DNA of 64,000 nt from Sorex araneus (taxonomy: Eukaryota > Chordata > Mammalia > Eulipotyphla > Soricidae), in assembly GCF_027595985.1 (NCBI RefSeq), contig NC_073306.1:83687599-83751598 (forward strand), in the 5' to 3' direction. The number at the start of each line of letters is the position of its first letter. The first letter of the stretch is position 1. The notes under the pieces were generated by a model. That model searched no databases. It worked only from the letters and a program-made list of their open reading frames with translations, and was not told the DNA's origin. Below are positions 10,777 to 41,464 of this stretch, piece after piece. A program made the position numbers and the translations under genes.

Positions 10777-11389
10777 GCCCCGCCGCATCTCAGTCGGCCC
10801 CCCTCGCCCCCGCCTGGGGACTTGTCCCCGAAGACCCTCCCAGCTCCGGAAACGCCAAGGGGCAGCCGCAGAGGTGTCTGCAGGGGCGGGGGAGCTGGGA
10901 AGTTGATCTGCTGTTCACCCCCCAACCCCTGCCGCCTAAAGCAACTGCGTTTAGTGGGGACGGAGGTGGAGGTGGTGGGGTGCGAGAGGGGCAGTTCAGG
11001 TCACCCCCCCACGGCCTCCGCGACCGCTCTCCAAGGGTGCGCGAGCCTGCGAGAGTGTGCAAAGCCACTTGAGGTGAACTATATGACACTCTCGAAATCC
11101 TAGGGATATAAGGAGAAATCACCTCCCCTTCTCCCCCAAGAAAGAACTCTGGGCCCCGGGAAGGAAAGCACGAGAGATCAGAAAGGGGAAGGTTTCGCCT
11201 CCCCAATGCGCGTGACGCGGAGCAGCCGAGACCACGGGGTGGCGCTGGAAGCTCGCGCGCCGCCGGTGCCTTCCGCCCCGGGACAGGTGGGTGCGGGCTC
11301 GCTCTGCGGTGCCCCCGCTGCGCCGCGCCTGGGAGCCAGCTTCAGTCCCTGACCCCGCCAGCCCGTGTTGGCCCCCGGCCGGGCTGGGC

Positions 11390-11465
11390 CGGCATCGATC
11401 GCCGCCCTGACAAGAGCATCGATTTCTACGCTGAGAAATTAATAGATCTTCTCTTAGCTCCTCGG
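11390..11465. promoter_or_regulatory. AT-rich element with two ATCGAT sites, candidate enhancer
   Basis: An abrupt AT-rich patch sits inside the CpG island, with ATCGAT at 11394-11399 and 11418-11423 (24 bp apart) and AAATTAAT at 11436-11443. ATCGAT is a CUX/ONECUT-type site and TTAAT suits homeodomain factors. It lies about 800 bp upstream of the NTRK1 start, where a neuronal TrkA enhancer is known in mouse. Equivalence is inferred. Confidence 0.4.
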
Positions 11466-11531
11466 ACGCGGGAGCCGCCCGCGGGTGGAGCCCGGGACGC
11501 GTTGGTCTTAGGAGGCCGCGCACCCAGCGCC

Positions 11532-11681
11532 AGGGGCCAGAGCGACGGTACAGCGGGTAGGGAGGACACTTGCCTTGCGCGCGGCCGAGCTGGGTTCAAT
11601 CCTTAGCATCCCGTAGGGGGCCCTGAGCACCGCCAGAAGTGGTCCCGGAGCGCACCCCCCCAAAAAAAAGAGAAAAAAAAC
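11532..11681 (+). mobile_element. SOR-type SINE inside the CpG island
   Basis: AGGGGCCAGAGCGACGGTAC to an A-rich tail. It retains several CpGs (GCGCGCGGCCGAGC), consistent with protection from methylation. Confidence 0.88.
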
Positions 11682-12843
11682 TACCAGGGCCTGTCGTCGC
11701 CCCTCGAACCCAGGGGCGGCAAAATCCCTCTGGACCCAAGCTGAGGGGTTCCGGGAGATAGGAGGGACTGTTGGAAGGGGCGGGAAGGGCACACGAGGGT
11801 CCTGGACTGTACCAGGCAGAGCTCTCGGTTGTTCTCGCCCCCGCGACTCCAGCACCGCCACCCCCCCCCCCCGACGCCCCCCATTCCCGAGTCAGGGACA
11901 GACGCACAGAGTGGCCTGAATTCAGGGGCAGAGGGGAAGCCATAGGTGACTGCCGGGTCAGGGGTGTCCCGATGGGAGCCGGGGACCGGGGCAGGGGTTG
12001 AGCGCGTGCGGTGTCCGGGCGCTGTGGGAGCGGGGGGGCCGAGGGGCCAGGAGGCTGGACGGGTGTGGACGACTCCTGCCCTTCCCCGAGCTCCGCCGGC
12101 CGCGGGTGGCACTAAGGGGGCGCGGCTGGTCCCCGCCCACCGGCCAAGCAGTCGGGCTTTGGAGGTATCTGCAGGGGGACGTCGGGGGAGCCTCCGCAAG
12201 CAGCAGCAGCAAGGACTTGGGGGGCAGGGGGAACTGAGTTCTTGGGCTACCACCCCCTTGTATTCGGACCTTATTTCCCCCAACAGAACTGCCCCCCTCC
12301 CCCCAACAGTTGTCAGGCTAAATATTTTGGCTTGGCGGGAGGCGAGGAGAGAAGCGAGAGGCTTCGCCGGCCCCAGCCACTCGGCCTGGGGGCGGGGAGA
12401 CGAGAGCTGGGCGCGGCCCTGCGTGCGCCCCGGGAGCTGCGGCCGCGAGCTCCGGAGCCCCGCGCGGGCAGGGCCGGGCCACCGTCCCCTGCGCGGCTGG
12501 CGGCCCGGGACCCTCACTGCTCTCCGCCCCCTGTCCCCGGCTTCTGCTTGTGACTCCCGAGGTGGCCTGCACCTGGGTGACTCCCCTGGTCTCATTCTGC
12601 ATCTTTGTCCGCATCTCTCACGCCGGGGCTTTTTCTCCCTCTTCCTGTCGCTGTCGTGTACCTCTGTGGCTCATTCATTCCCAGTTTCCTGTCTCCTGCT
12701 GTCTCTAGGAGGGAGTCCTTGTCGCTCTGCCCCTCCCTTCCCTCTGAAGCCTACTCTCCCGTTCCTTAGGGGCCTCCAGGCCCGGCCCTCCCTGCCACAT
12801 TTGGAGGAGAGCAGGAGCACTGGCTGCAAAGCAAGGCGGGGAC

Positions 12844-31867
<19,024 letters not shown>

Positions 31868-32420
31868 CGGCACCCCGTTCCCTAGCTGGTCAGCCTCCCG
31901 GGGCGGTCAGGAAGACTCTGGCCGTTGTGGTGGGTAGATGCCCCAGAGTCCCCCAAACACCCCACTCAGGGGCACTGAGGAAGGCCAGGAACGGGGGGCC
32001 TGGGGGGCCTCAGGAGCCTGAGTTCTCCGTGAGGGAGGAAACATGGCCCCAGCCGTGGTGGAATGAAACCAGGAATGAGACTGGTCCCCCTCAGACCAGC
32101 CGGGAAGGGCTGCCCCATACACCTAGTGGGGTGGGGAGGACCCCACATGGTGGCTGGGTGAGCAGGTCCCCAGCCTGGCCCCGGAGGCCTGCCCTCCCCT
32201 CCCCCTCTCCTTCATCATACCCAGGGACCCCCAAGCTCGGTGCTGCTCCTCTCCAGGGGTATCCCTCGGCAGATCGCCCTCTTCTCCCCATCTGCTTCCC
32301 ACTTCCCTCACACCCTCTGCTTCTCAAGCGCTGAGAGCCTCGCTTCCTGCTGGCTGCCCCCACCCCCCATCTCCAGGGAAGCCCCGAGAAGGCTCAATAA
32401 AGGCCCAGTCGGTTTGTACC
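31868..32420 (+). terminator. INSRR: INSRR 3' UTR with AATAAA at 32396-32401
   Basis: About 530 nt of SINE-free, pyrimidine-rich sequence runs from the stop codon to AATAAA at 32396-32401. Cleavage would be expected within about 10-30 nt. No competing hexamer was seen. Confidence 0.8.
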
Positions 32421-33668
32421 CTGCTCCCTGAGCGGCCCATTATGGCTCCATCTCTCTGGGGTTACCACCCTGTGAACTTCCTGTCTGCCCCCTGGGAGAG
32501 AGAGTGGTGACCCCGGGAGGCACTGGGACCGGATGAAGACATGGCGATCAGGCATCACCTCCAAGAGGACCGAGCGGGCAGAAACCTCACGTCTGGCCTC
32601 CTCAGCCAGAGTCCCCGGCTCTTCCCTCAGGGCCCTTTTCTGGGCTGTCCCCACTCAGACTTTCAGTGGGCAGGTCTGGGGGAGGGGCACCTGTGACATC
32701 TCCACCTAAACACCACCGCCCCCCCTCACATGCACAGCCCCCAGCCTAGCCCAGGTCTGCCCTGAGCAGAGCCTTCTGGTCTGGCTGCCTCAGCTCAGAG
32801 CCGGGTGCCTGCAGACAGGTGGAAGGAACGAGAAGCAGCTTCCAGGTTCTCCCCCTGGTGCGCTGAGACCATTTGAAGAGCAAAGTTTGGTTGTCACCTT
32901 GGTGGCATGGAGGAGGCTGGTTATATAGTTTTGCAGCTGCCAGTTCCATTCCAGAGAGGGAGCTCAGGGGGCAGGCCTTGCACACAGCAGGCCCGGGTTG
33001 GTTCCCGGTACCACATACAGTCCAACACCGCCAGCAGAGTCCCCAAGCACGGGAAAGAAGCCCAAAGCACTAGATGCAGTCCACAGGCAAACAACAAATC
33101 AGCCCTTCCAGGCTAGCTGCTGCTCGGCCATCCTCGGGGTCTGGGGACATCTGTACTGCTGAGTGGAGACCACAAGTCCCTAGGGGGGGTCTTCTCCTAA
33201 TAACAAGTACAGGTCACGTAACCTCACCCTGATCTCTGATTGAGTCTGGGTGGAGAGCAAGGACCACCTGTCTGGGCCGCACCCCATTCCCACCAGGCTA
33301 GTAGCGGTGGGTGAGGCAACAGTGACCCCTAATGGTCTCCCGTCGAACTACAGCTTAGGGAAGCCTGGTCCGCAGTCCCCTCCTCCCGCCTGGGCTGTTC
33401 TTACAGCCCAGGCCCTGAAGCGCTCACACACTGGCCACAGAACAGAGGATGGTCACAGGGTCCAATCTTACCCACTGCCCTGCCCCCAGTCTCCACCCTC
33501 TGTGCTCGGCGATTTTAGGATAGAGCTTGGCTGGAGGGAGATAGGGAGTCAAAGAAGAGAAAGCTTCTGAGCAAATCTGCCTGTGCTCCAGCCCCAGCGA
33601 CGGGCATGGGGGACTGGCCAGGACTCTGTGGAGGAGGGAGGGACACTGGAAGACAAAGGCAGTAGACT

Positions 33669-33805
33669 GGGCTGGAGCAATAGTACAGCGGGTAGGTCGT
33701 TTGCCTTGCACGTGACCGAGTTGGTTTGTTCCCTGGCATCCCACATGATCCCCCAAGCACAGCCAGGAGTGATCCCTGAGCGCAGACCCAGGAATAAGCC
33801 CTGAC
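33669..33805 (+). mobile_element. SOR-type SINE next to the purine tract
   Basis: GGGCTGGAGCAATAGTACAG to AATAAGCCCTGACC; the normal A-rich tail is replaced by the GGA tract. Confidence 0.9.
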
Positions 33806-33820
33806 CAGTGCACTGGGGGC

Positions 33821-34164
33821 AGAGGAGGAGGAGGAGGAGGAGGAGGAGGAGGAGGAGGAGGAGGAGGAGGAGGAGGAGGAGGAGGAGGAGGAGGAGGAGG
33901 AGGAGGAGGAGAAGAGAAGAAGAAGAAGAAGAAGAAGAAGAAGAAGAAGAAGAAGAAGAAGAAGAAGAAGAAGAAGAAGAAGAAGAAGAAGAAGAAGGAG
34001 GAGGAGGAGGAGGAGGAGGAGGAGGAGGAGGAGGAGGAGGAGGAGGAGGAGGAGGAGGAGGAGGAGGAGGGGAGGAGGAGGAGGAGGAGGAGGGGGAGGA
34101 GGAGGAGGAGGAGGAGGAGGAGGAGGAGGAGGAGGGAGAAGGAGAAGGAGAAAGAGAAGAAGAA
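33821..34164. repeat. 344-bp GGA/GAA purine tract
   Basis: An uninterrupted all-purine plus strand: GGA triplets, then GAA triplets (about 33911-33995), then GGA again with a few GGGGA interruptions. It begins about 15 bases after a plus-strand SINE that lacks its normal tail. Poly-Glu, poly-Ser and poly-Leu frames across it are artefacts. Confidence 0.97.
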
Positions 34165-34298
34165 ATTGACATGTGGCAAGAGAGCCAGAGTGAGGTTTCA
34201 GCAGGGACTTTGCAGCCACATGTGGGGAGGGACTGTGCAGAGAAATGACCCTCACTCCGTGTTAGAGATGTGAGGTGCAGGGGTAAAGCAGTGACCAA

Positions 34299-34852
34299 GG
34301 TTGGAGAGACAGCACAGGGGGACAGAACTTGCCTAGCATGCAGCTGACCCAGTTCACTGCCAGGTACCACATATGGTGCCCCCAGCCCAGTACCACCAGG
34401 AGCAATCCCCAAAATACAGAACTAGGAAGAGTTCCTGAGCATCACAAGTCATGGCTCAAACCTCTACCCTCCTGTCTCCCTCAAAAAGCAGCAAATGAGG
34501 GGCCAGAGAAATAATACAGTGGGGAGGGCATTTGCCTTGCACTCAGCTGACCCAGGTTCGATTCCCAGCATCCCATATGGTCCCCCAAGCACTGCCAGGA
34601 GTAATTCCTGAGGGCAGAGCCAGGAGTAACCCCTGAGCATTGCCAGGTGCGACCCAAAAAGAAAAAAACAAAGCAGCAAATGGGACTAGAGAGATAGCAC
34701 ACTGGCACTGGCCACAGGGTTAAGGCACCAGCCTCACATGACCCATGTAACACTGAATAGAGTTCCCTGAACCTATCAGGAGGTTAGGTTCCCTGACCCC
34801 TGAGCCAGAGGCAAGAGGAAGCCCTGAACACAGCCAGTGTAGCCCCCTCTTC
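34299..34852 (+). mobile_element. Three consecutive SOR-type SINEs
   Basis: 34299-34482 (old), 34500-34677 (young, tail AAAAAGAAAAAAACAAA) and 34680-34852 (old). GCAAATGRGG/GCAAATGGGA flanks suggest duplications around the middle copy. Confidence 0.85.
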
Positions 34853-35934
34853 AAAAGAGCAGTATAGAGAGAATATAGAAATATCCTTCTTAATTTCCTC
34901 CTCTCCCCCACCCCGAGATTAAAATTGAACTTCAGAAAAAATAGCATGGCGCAGGCTGAGGGGAGAATGGAGACTCTCGTGGGAACTGCAGGTGTCTCCT
35001 GCTCCCCCGGGACTCTCCCTTGTCGTGAGCTGCGTATGTTGGGACACGGAGGCTGTGGGCCTCACCCCAACCCTTCCAAGCTGAGCTCCAAAGACACGTA
35101 GTCTGAGCGAGGGGCGGGATTCCTGGGAGAGCCCCAGCCCAGGGCAGGGGTGGATGTACCACCGAGGTTTCGGGAGAACAGGATGAATTGGAGGGTGCAG
35201 TGTCCCCCTCAAAGCTCTGGGGCAGAGCAGAGGGCTGAGCCGGGGAAGGTCCTGGAGGCTGTCATCGGAGGAGACGACAGTGAGTGACAAGGGACAGTGA
35301 GGGCCCCACGCCCACACGCCCACTGCTGCTCTTGCCCAGAGCTGCACCCTGGCCTTCCGGTCACCTCAAGAGCTGGACTTCATGTAAAGCTCGACCACAA
35401 GCCAGCCAGGGGTGCTGGGTGGCTCCATTCTCTCCCCACAAGGGCAGTGACAGGGATCCTGTGCCAAAGGGACCTGCTGGGTGTCCTGTAAGGCCTGAGC
35501 AGAGGCCAATGCTCTGGGTGTGGTAAGCACCTGGAAATCAAGGCCTCTGGGTGAGGTGTGACACTTGCTTGAGGCTGAGCCTCAAGGTGCTACAGGTAAC
35601 CAGGCCCACCTGTTGGAAAGGACCCCGGGGAGGAGCAGGAGCAAGGAGTGAGGGTGTCTGGGGTGGGGACCCCGGGGTGACCTTGCTCGGGCCCTCTCCA
35701 GTGCCAGCTCACTGAGCAGCTGGCCCAGCCTCAGTTTCCCTGTGCAGAGAAGGGAGTGGGGTGTCTAGAGTTTGACCCCGAGGAGCTCGAGGCTGGTTCC
35801 TCACGTCCCCAAAGCTAAGAATGGAGACATGGGGGTAGAGGTGGGGGGCGGTCCTGGCAGATTGGCAGAACAGCCCAGGCAAAGGGAGAGGTAAGGACAC
35901 ACACTGGGAAGAACATGACAAGTACGGATTTCGG

Positions 35935-36115
35935 CCAGGAGGGATGGTACAGCAGGTAGGCTGCTGGCCTTGCAAGTGGCTGGCTCAGATTTGATCCCTG
36001 GCATGTCATATGGTTCTCCAAGTCCTGCCAGGAGTGATCCCCGAGTGCAGAGTCAGGAGTAACTCCTGAGCACTGCCGGGTGTGCCCCCACTCCTTGCAA
36101 GAAATAAAAAGAAGA
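35935..36115 (+). mobile_element. SOR-type SINE
   Basis: GCCAGGAGGGATGGTACAGC to a GCAAGAAATAAAAAGAAG tail. Confidence 0.88.
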
Positions 36116-36870
36116 GGAAATGAATTTATTCAGCACTGGGGCTGGCCCAGACTAGTCACCTCTCAAGTCTGAGTGAGTGGCCCAAGGCTCAGGCCCCTTT
36201 CAGACAGGCTTGTCCCCGGGCGGGCGGCGGAATGGTCTGCTCGCGTGGCTGGCGAAGGGAGTGGGCAGAGTTACATCTGACTAGGCAACTCGTACCAAAG
36301 CATGGCAGGGCGGCCCAGTACCTAGACATGGTCACATCAAAACAAAAAAGTGGGGGCCTGTTCAGGGACACAGGTCCTGCCCATCCCTCCCCACAGAAGC
36401 TGCAGCTCCCAGCTGCCCCAGAGATGAGGACACGAAAAGCAGGGGTGCAGAGGAGGTAGTGAGGAAAGGGAGAGATGAAGCGGTGTGGGAGAGAGACAAG
36501 GGTGCAGGAGACTCTTCCCAGGAGGCGGGAGCTCTGAGGACACCGTCGGGGCAGAAGAATCTGTGTGGGGAGAGGGCTCCGGGCAGCCAGGCCAGGCCTG
36601 AAATAAGATCCCGGACACCAAGGGAAGGGCCTGCAGGCTCTCCCTGTTATCTCCCCAGGAGCTGAGAGGACAGAGGCGGAGGGCACCTAGCAACAGAGCT
36701 CCAGATTACAAACAACAGAAAGGCCCATTTGCACCAACAAACTCAAAGAAAGACCAGGGGAAAAAGACATCTGGAGAGAGGAGAGAAGGCGGTTTTTCTC
36801 TATTGTCTCTTGGCTTTTGAAAAAGACACGCTATTGATCAGATCCATTTATGATAAAAATAAGACTTTCA

Positions 36871-37049
36871 GGGCTGGAGCGATAGCACAGCCGGTAGGGC
36901 TGTTAGCCTTGCACGTGGCCGACCAGGGTTCTAATCCCAGCATCCCATATGGTCCCCTGAGCACCGCCAGGGGTAATTCCTGAGTGAAGAGCCAGGAGTA
37001 TCCCCTGTGCATCGCCGGGTATGACCCAAAAACCAAAAAATAAATAAAT
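36871..37049 (+). mobile_element. SOR-type SINE with target-site duplication
   Basis: Near-consensus copy flanked by AAAAATAAGACTTTCA (36855-36870 and 37050-37065). Confidence 0.96.
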
Positions 37050-37284
37050 AAAAATAAGACTTTCAACAGAACAGGGATAGAAAAATCTAAATATGGTAAA
37101 GTTTAAATGCAACAAATTTACAGCTCATTTCATATCCATACTTCATATTTTATAGGGACTACACCAAATCTTATTGCCATCATTTTCTAGAAATTGAGAG
37201 TGTTTGTGAAGTTCATCTTCTCTTGTATTTTACAGACTATTTGATGTTTCTTATAAAGTTGGTTTCAAAGTTGTGTACTTCTTA

Positions 37285-37395
37285 TTTTTTTATTTTATTT
37301 TATTATTTTTAATTATTTTATCGAATCACCTTGAGCACAGTTATAAAGCTGTGCATGACTGGGTTTTAGTCATACAATGCAAAGCTTTATCCTAT
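37285..37395 (+). repeat. Unclassified interspersed repeat, copy 1
   Basis: TTATTTTTAATTATTTTATC then GAATCACCTTGAGCACAGTT. It shares GAATYACCWTGAG and the surrounding layout with 38318-38405. This looks like a shrew L1-type 3' fragment, but the family is not certain. Confidence 0.45.
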
Positions 37396-37547
37396 TTAGT
37401 GATATGTTCATATGGGTTTTTCTTATCTTTTGCTGATATGGTGCATAACATTCAGTGAGTCATAACCATTCTTGCATCTCTGAATAAATTTCACTTGATC
37501 TGATATATAATCTTTTTTCAAGAACTTTGCTCAGGTAAGTGATATTT

Positions 37548-38115
37548 TTGTTTTGTTTTGTTTTCTTTTTTTGCTTTTTGGGTCACACCTGGCAATGCAC
37601 AGGGGTCACTCCTGGCTCTGCACTCAGGAATCGACCCTGGCGGTGCTCAGGGGACCATATGGGATGTGGGAATCAAACCTGGGTTGGCCGCATGCAAGGC
37701 AAACGCCTTACCCGCTATGCTATCACTCCAGCCCCATTAAGTGAGATTTTTACTTGAAGCATTTTTTTTATCCATGTTCATTGTAGATTCTGATGATAAT
37801 TTCCTTTTTGTGTACTCTGTTTTTGGTGTCAGAGTAATGTTGGTTTCATAAAGCAAATACTGCTAAAGCTTGTATGGAATTATAAAATGTCCTGAATGTT
37901 GAGAGAAAAAGAAGATAGTAGCTGTGTTTCTCCATTTTATTTATTTATTTATTTGCTTTTTGGGTCACTCCCGGCAATGCACAGGGGTTACTCCTGACTC
38001 TGCACTCAGGAATTACCCCTGGAGGCTCAGGGGACTATATGGGATGCTGGGGATTGAACCTGGGTCATACTCGTGCAAGGCAAACACCCTACCCGCTGTG
38101 TTATCGCTCCAGTCC
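37548..38115 (-). mobile_element. Two minus-strand SOR-type SINEs
   Basis: 37548-37736 and 37940-38115, separated by 200 bases of AT-rich unique sequence. Confidence 0.93.
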
Positions 38116-38317
38116 ATAAAATTATTTTGCTTTACTAAAAGAAAAAAGAAAAAAGGATACCCTGCTTCTGTGGTTAAACAGGAGCTTTTCAGAGAAGGTC
38201 TTCCTTGCCCAGGGCAGTTTGAGGCCTCTCCTCCCACCCCTACCTGCCTGGGTACCTCAACCCTGTATCCAAAGTTTTCTTAGAGAACAAGCAAAAGTCC
38301 ATTTTTATGACTCTTTT

Positions 38318-38405
38318 TCTTTTTTTAATTAGTGAATTACCATGAGGTACAGTAACAGATGTACACATTTTCATACTTGTGTTTCCCTCATTCAATCCAT
38401 TTTTA
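38318..38405 (+). repeat. Unclassified interspersed repeat, copy 2
   Basis: TTTTTAATTAGTGAATTACC then ATGAGGTACAGTAACAGATG, related to 37285-37395. Confidence 0.45.
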
Positions 38406-38456
38406 TGACTCTTAAGTGAACAGCTTTTGAAAAAATTTTGTTGTTGTTAAAAGGGG

Positions 38457-38680
38457 GGCTGGAGCAATAGCACAGGGGTAGGGCATTAGCCTTGCACACG
38501 GCTGACCTGGGTTCGATTCCTCTGTCCCTCTCGGAGAGCCTGGCAAGCTACCCGTGGTGCATTCGATAGGCCAAAAACAGTAACAACAAGTCTCACAATG
38601 GAGACATTACTGGTGCCCGCTTGAGCAAATCGATGAGCAACAGGATGACAGTGACGATGACAGTTGTTAAAAAACAACAA
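38457..38680 (+). mobile_element. Second SINE subfamily (type 2), copy A
   Basis: Same tRNA-like head, but after the B box it reads CTCTGTCCCTCTCGGAGAGC, CTGGCAAGCTACC, AACAGTAACAACAAGTCTCA, and ends GATGACAGTGACGATGACAG. The last 100 bases are unrelated to the common type. Confidence 0.9.
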
Positions 38681-38777
38681 CAGAGCTGTTGTTGCAGCTT
38701 CACCCACAGCTGTGCCTCCAGTCCTCAGTGGCTTGTTCCCCCACTTTATCCCCCTTTCTCGTCCTTATACATTGTCT

Positions 38778-38910
38778 TTTGTGGGGTTTTGGGGCCACAC
38801 CTGACGATGCTCAGGAATCACTCCTGGTGGGGCTTAGGGGTGGCTCTGGGAATGGAACCGGGTCGGCTGCATATAGGGCCACTTCAACTTGCTGTCCTGT
38901 GCTCTGGCCT
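38778..38910 (-). mobile_element. SOR-type SINE, diverged
   Basis: GGGGTTTTGGGGCCACACCT to TGTGCTCTGGCC. Confidence 0.7.
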
Positions 38911-39013
38911 AACCTTTTCAGATTTTGTCCTTCCAGCACCTTACGCTTTAATGGTTGTGACCAGTGAGGCCAAGTGTTTCTACACTTTCTTTTTTAAATA
39001 TTTTTTTCTTGAA

Positions 39014-39248
39014 CTGGATCGATAGCACAGCGGGTTGGGCATTTGCCTTGCATGAGTCCGACCCAGGTTCGATTCCTCCGTCCCTCTCGGAGAGCCCAGC
39101 AAGCTACCGAGAGTATCCGCCCGGACGGCAGAGCCTGGCAAGTTACCCCTGGGTATTGGATATGCCAGAAACAGTAACAAGAAGTTACTGGTGCCCACTC
39201 AAGCAAATCTATGAACAAAGGGACACTGCTACAGTGCTACAGTGTTAA
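39014..39248 (+). mobile_element. Second SINE subfamily (type 2), copy B
   Basis: AACTGGATCGATAGCACAGC head, then CCTCCGTCCCTCTCGGAGAG, an extra ACCGAGAGTATCCGCCCGGA segment absent from copy A, and AACAGTAACAAGAAGTTACT. Confidence 0.9.
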
Positions 39249-39486
39249 AAGAAATCTCTGCAAAAAAAAATCTGAACTCCAGATTCAAATCTACTTGGAC
39301 ACTTCCTGGCTAAGTAGCCTTGGGCACAGTCCACAGGCTCTTGCAGTGTTTACTTCTTTGATGAAAAATAAAAGTAAATCCTAGTAAAAATTGATTAATT
39401 AATTGATTAATAATAAATAAAAAATCTCTGCCCCCACCCCCATCCTGGGAGGCTGGCTATGCTCTGCCCATGGTGTTTTTGCTTTT

Positions 39487-39660
39487 TTTGGTTTTGCTTT
39501 TTTTTTTTTTCTTTGGGGCCATACCTTGTAGGTGGGTTCCTCCTGGCTCTGCACTGAGCTATAACCCCTGGTGGGGCTCAGGGGACCATACACAGTGCTG
39601 GGGGTTGTACCCAGCCTAGAGGGAAGCAAGTGCCTTCCCCGCTGTTCTATCTCTTGGCCC
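39487..39660 (-). mobile_element. SOR-type SINE, old
   Basis: T-rich start, TTTGGGGCCATACCTTGTAG, ending CTATCTCTTGGCCCC. Confidence 0.7.
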
Positions 39661-39926
39661 CTGCAGCGCCTTTACAACCACAGAAGTGAATGTCTTACCT
39701 CACATCCCTGCTATTCAATCTGTCTAGAAACCCCCCTCCACCCCCCCCCCACACACCCTGTCTGCTAACTGGTGATGCCTTGCACCACGCTGGCCTGTGC
39801 TCTGCTGGGATCTGACGGGGTTGTTGATTCCCCCCGCCCCAACTCTGCCCCTCCCAGGACCTTCTATCTGGACCATAGACAGCCTTGTGTTAGTGTCAGG
39901 GATCTCCTTAGAAAATGGAAACTCTG

Positions 39927-40308
39927 GAGAGATACTACAGTGGGGAGCATGCTTGCCTTGCACGCAGCTGATGGGGCTCCATCCCCGGCACCACAGACAG
40001 TCCCCTGAGCCCCACCAGGAGTGATCTCTGAAAACAGGACTGGAAGTTGGCCCTGAGCATCACCTGGTGTGGCCCCCAAAACTCAATATATATAAAAATT
40101 AATTGTTTCTTAAAAAGAAAGAAAATAGAAACCATGGGTTGGAAAGATAATACAGTGAGTAGGACACTTGCCTTGCATGCAACCGACCCAGGTTCAATCG
40201 CCAGCACCACAAAGTCCTCTTGAGCCCTTCCAGAAGTGATCCTGGAGCATGCCCAGACATACCCACCCCCCAAAAAAAAACACCCCCCAAAATAAATGGA
40301 AACCATGC
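39927..40308 (+). mobile_element. Two SOR-type SINEs
   Basis: 39927-40085 and 40137-40308, both moderately diverged; the second ends CCCCCAAAAAAAAACACCCC. Confidence 0.82.
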
Positions 40309-40608
40309 TAGGTGCTTCCACAGAGAGTACTGAACATCAGGAATTGGCATCACGGTGGTGAGTGCTGAAAGCAGACCAGAGCTACCTGAAGCGGAAACCT
40401 GGCCTGGTGGGGGAGGGGGGTCAAGATGGGTCTGGGGGAGGGATCAGAGTTCAGACGCTGAGAGGAAGGAGTCCCAGAGAAGGGTTTCCGGAAGAAGCAC
40501 GGGTGGGATGGAGCTGGATGGAACTCTGACACCTGCCTGGCAGGTGCTTTGCCACTGAGGCCCCTGGGGCCCTGCTTACGATGCACACAAAGGGATAAAG
40601 TTAGTTCA

Positions 40609-40765
40609 GGGCTGGAGGTACCTACACGTGTCCAACCCAGATTTGATCACCCCATAGGGTCCCCTGAGCCCTGCCAGGAGTGATCCCTGCACAGAGCCAG
40701 GAGTAAGCCCTGAGCACAGTCAGGTGTGGCCCCCAAACCAAAACCCCCCAAATAAGAAGAAATCT
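40609..40765 (+). mobile_element. SOR-type SINE, head-deleted
   Basis: CAGGGCTGGAGGTACCTACA to CCCCCCAAATAAGAAG; the A-box region is missing. Confidence 0.7.
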
Positions 40766-41408
40766 CTGGGTTGCCTCTCCCATCTTTGGGCCCCTGTACC
40801 CTGTCCCCTGCTCCATCAGCCCCAAGTCTCCCCACCCTTCCTGATGGCCACCTGCTCCAGCCACCTGCTCTCTGCAGCAGCCCCTCTGGCGCTCTCCCAA
40901 GGACCCTCACCTTAGGCACAGCAGAGCCCTCCTAGGCCTCCACCCAGCCCCTCACTGCCTCTGCCTTCGCTCCCGTAATTCCAGATGAGCCGCGTGTTTC
41001 TCTGCATCCCCCTTGCCTTCTGCCTTTCTTGTCTCTTCAGCCCACACTCCAGCACATAACAGACTTCCAGCCACTGTTCGATGGATCCGTGGAGATGAGC
41101 CAGTGGGGCAGAAGTGCAGAGAGGCAGAGACCCTGCTAGACTGGGTTACCCGGGGCGGCATTCGAGTGCAGCCTCCTGGCTGACTCCTTTGCTTGAACAA
41201 GTGATTTACTTTTCCCAGGCCCTGTGGAACTCATCTTCAAAAGGCAAAGGGCATAGCACACTGCACAGGGGGTCCAGCCCTCCCTTGGAGTCCTGGTTGC
41301 TGTTTAGACTCCAGGGGAGAAGCTCAGCACCCAAATTGTACCAGGAAATCTGCAGCCCTCACTGCTCTGACTGCTGGCCACAAGTGTACGCTCCAGCCAT
41401 GCAAGGAA

Positions 41409-41419
41409 ACACACACACA

Positions 41420-41461
<42 letters not shown>
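41409..41461. repeat. (AC)n microsatellite
   Basis: An AC run with one AAAC interruption, followed about 30 bases later by a short GTGTGT run (41488-41512) that could pair with it. Confidence 0.93.

Positions 41462-41464
<3 letters not shown>

Larger units (their letters stand above)
10220..12560. promoter_or_regulatory. CpG island shared by the divergent NTRK1 and INSRR 5' ends
   Basis: A 2.3-kb GC-rich, CpG-dense block spans NTRK1 exon 1 and reaches to about 280 bases before the INSRR start codon. It contains stacked GC boxes, a single decayed SINE (11532-11681) and one AT-rich island (11390-11465). The start codons are 2.24 kb apart and point away from each other. A bidirectional control region is inferred; no transcription start is visible. 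Confidence 0.75.

Noticed and set aside
33808-34248. Long open frames encoding poly-Glu/Gly/Arg, poly-Ser/Pro or poly-Leu
   Set aside because: They are translations of the GGA/GAA tract in different frames with no conserved flanks or splice context.
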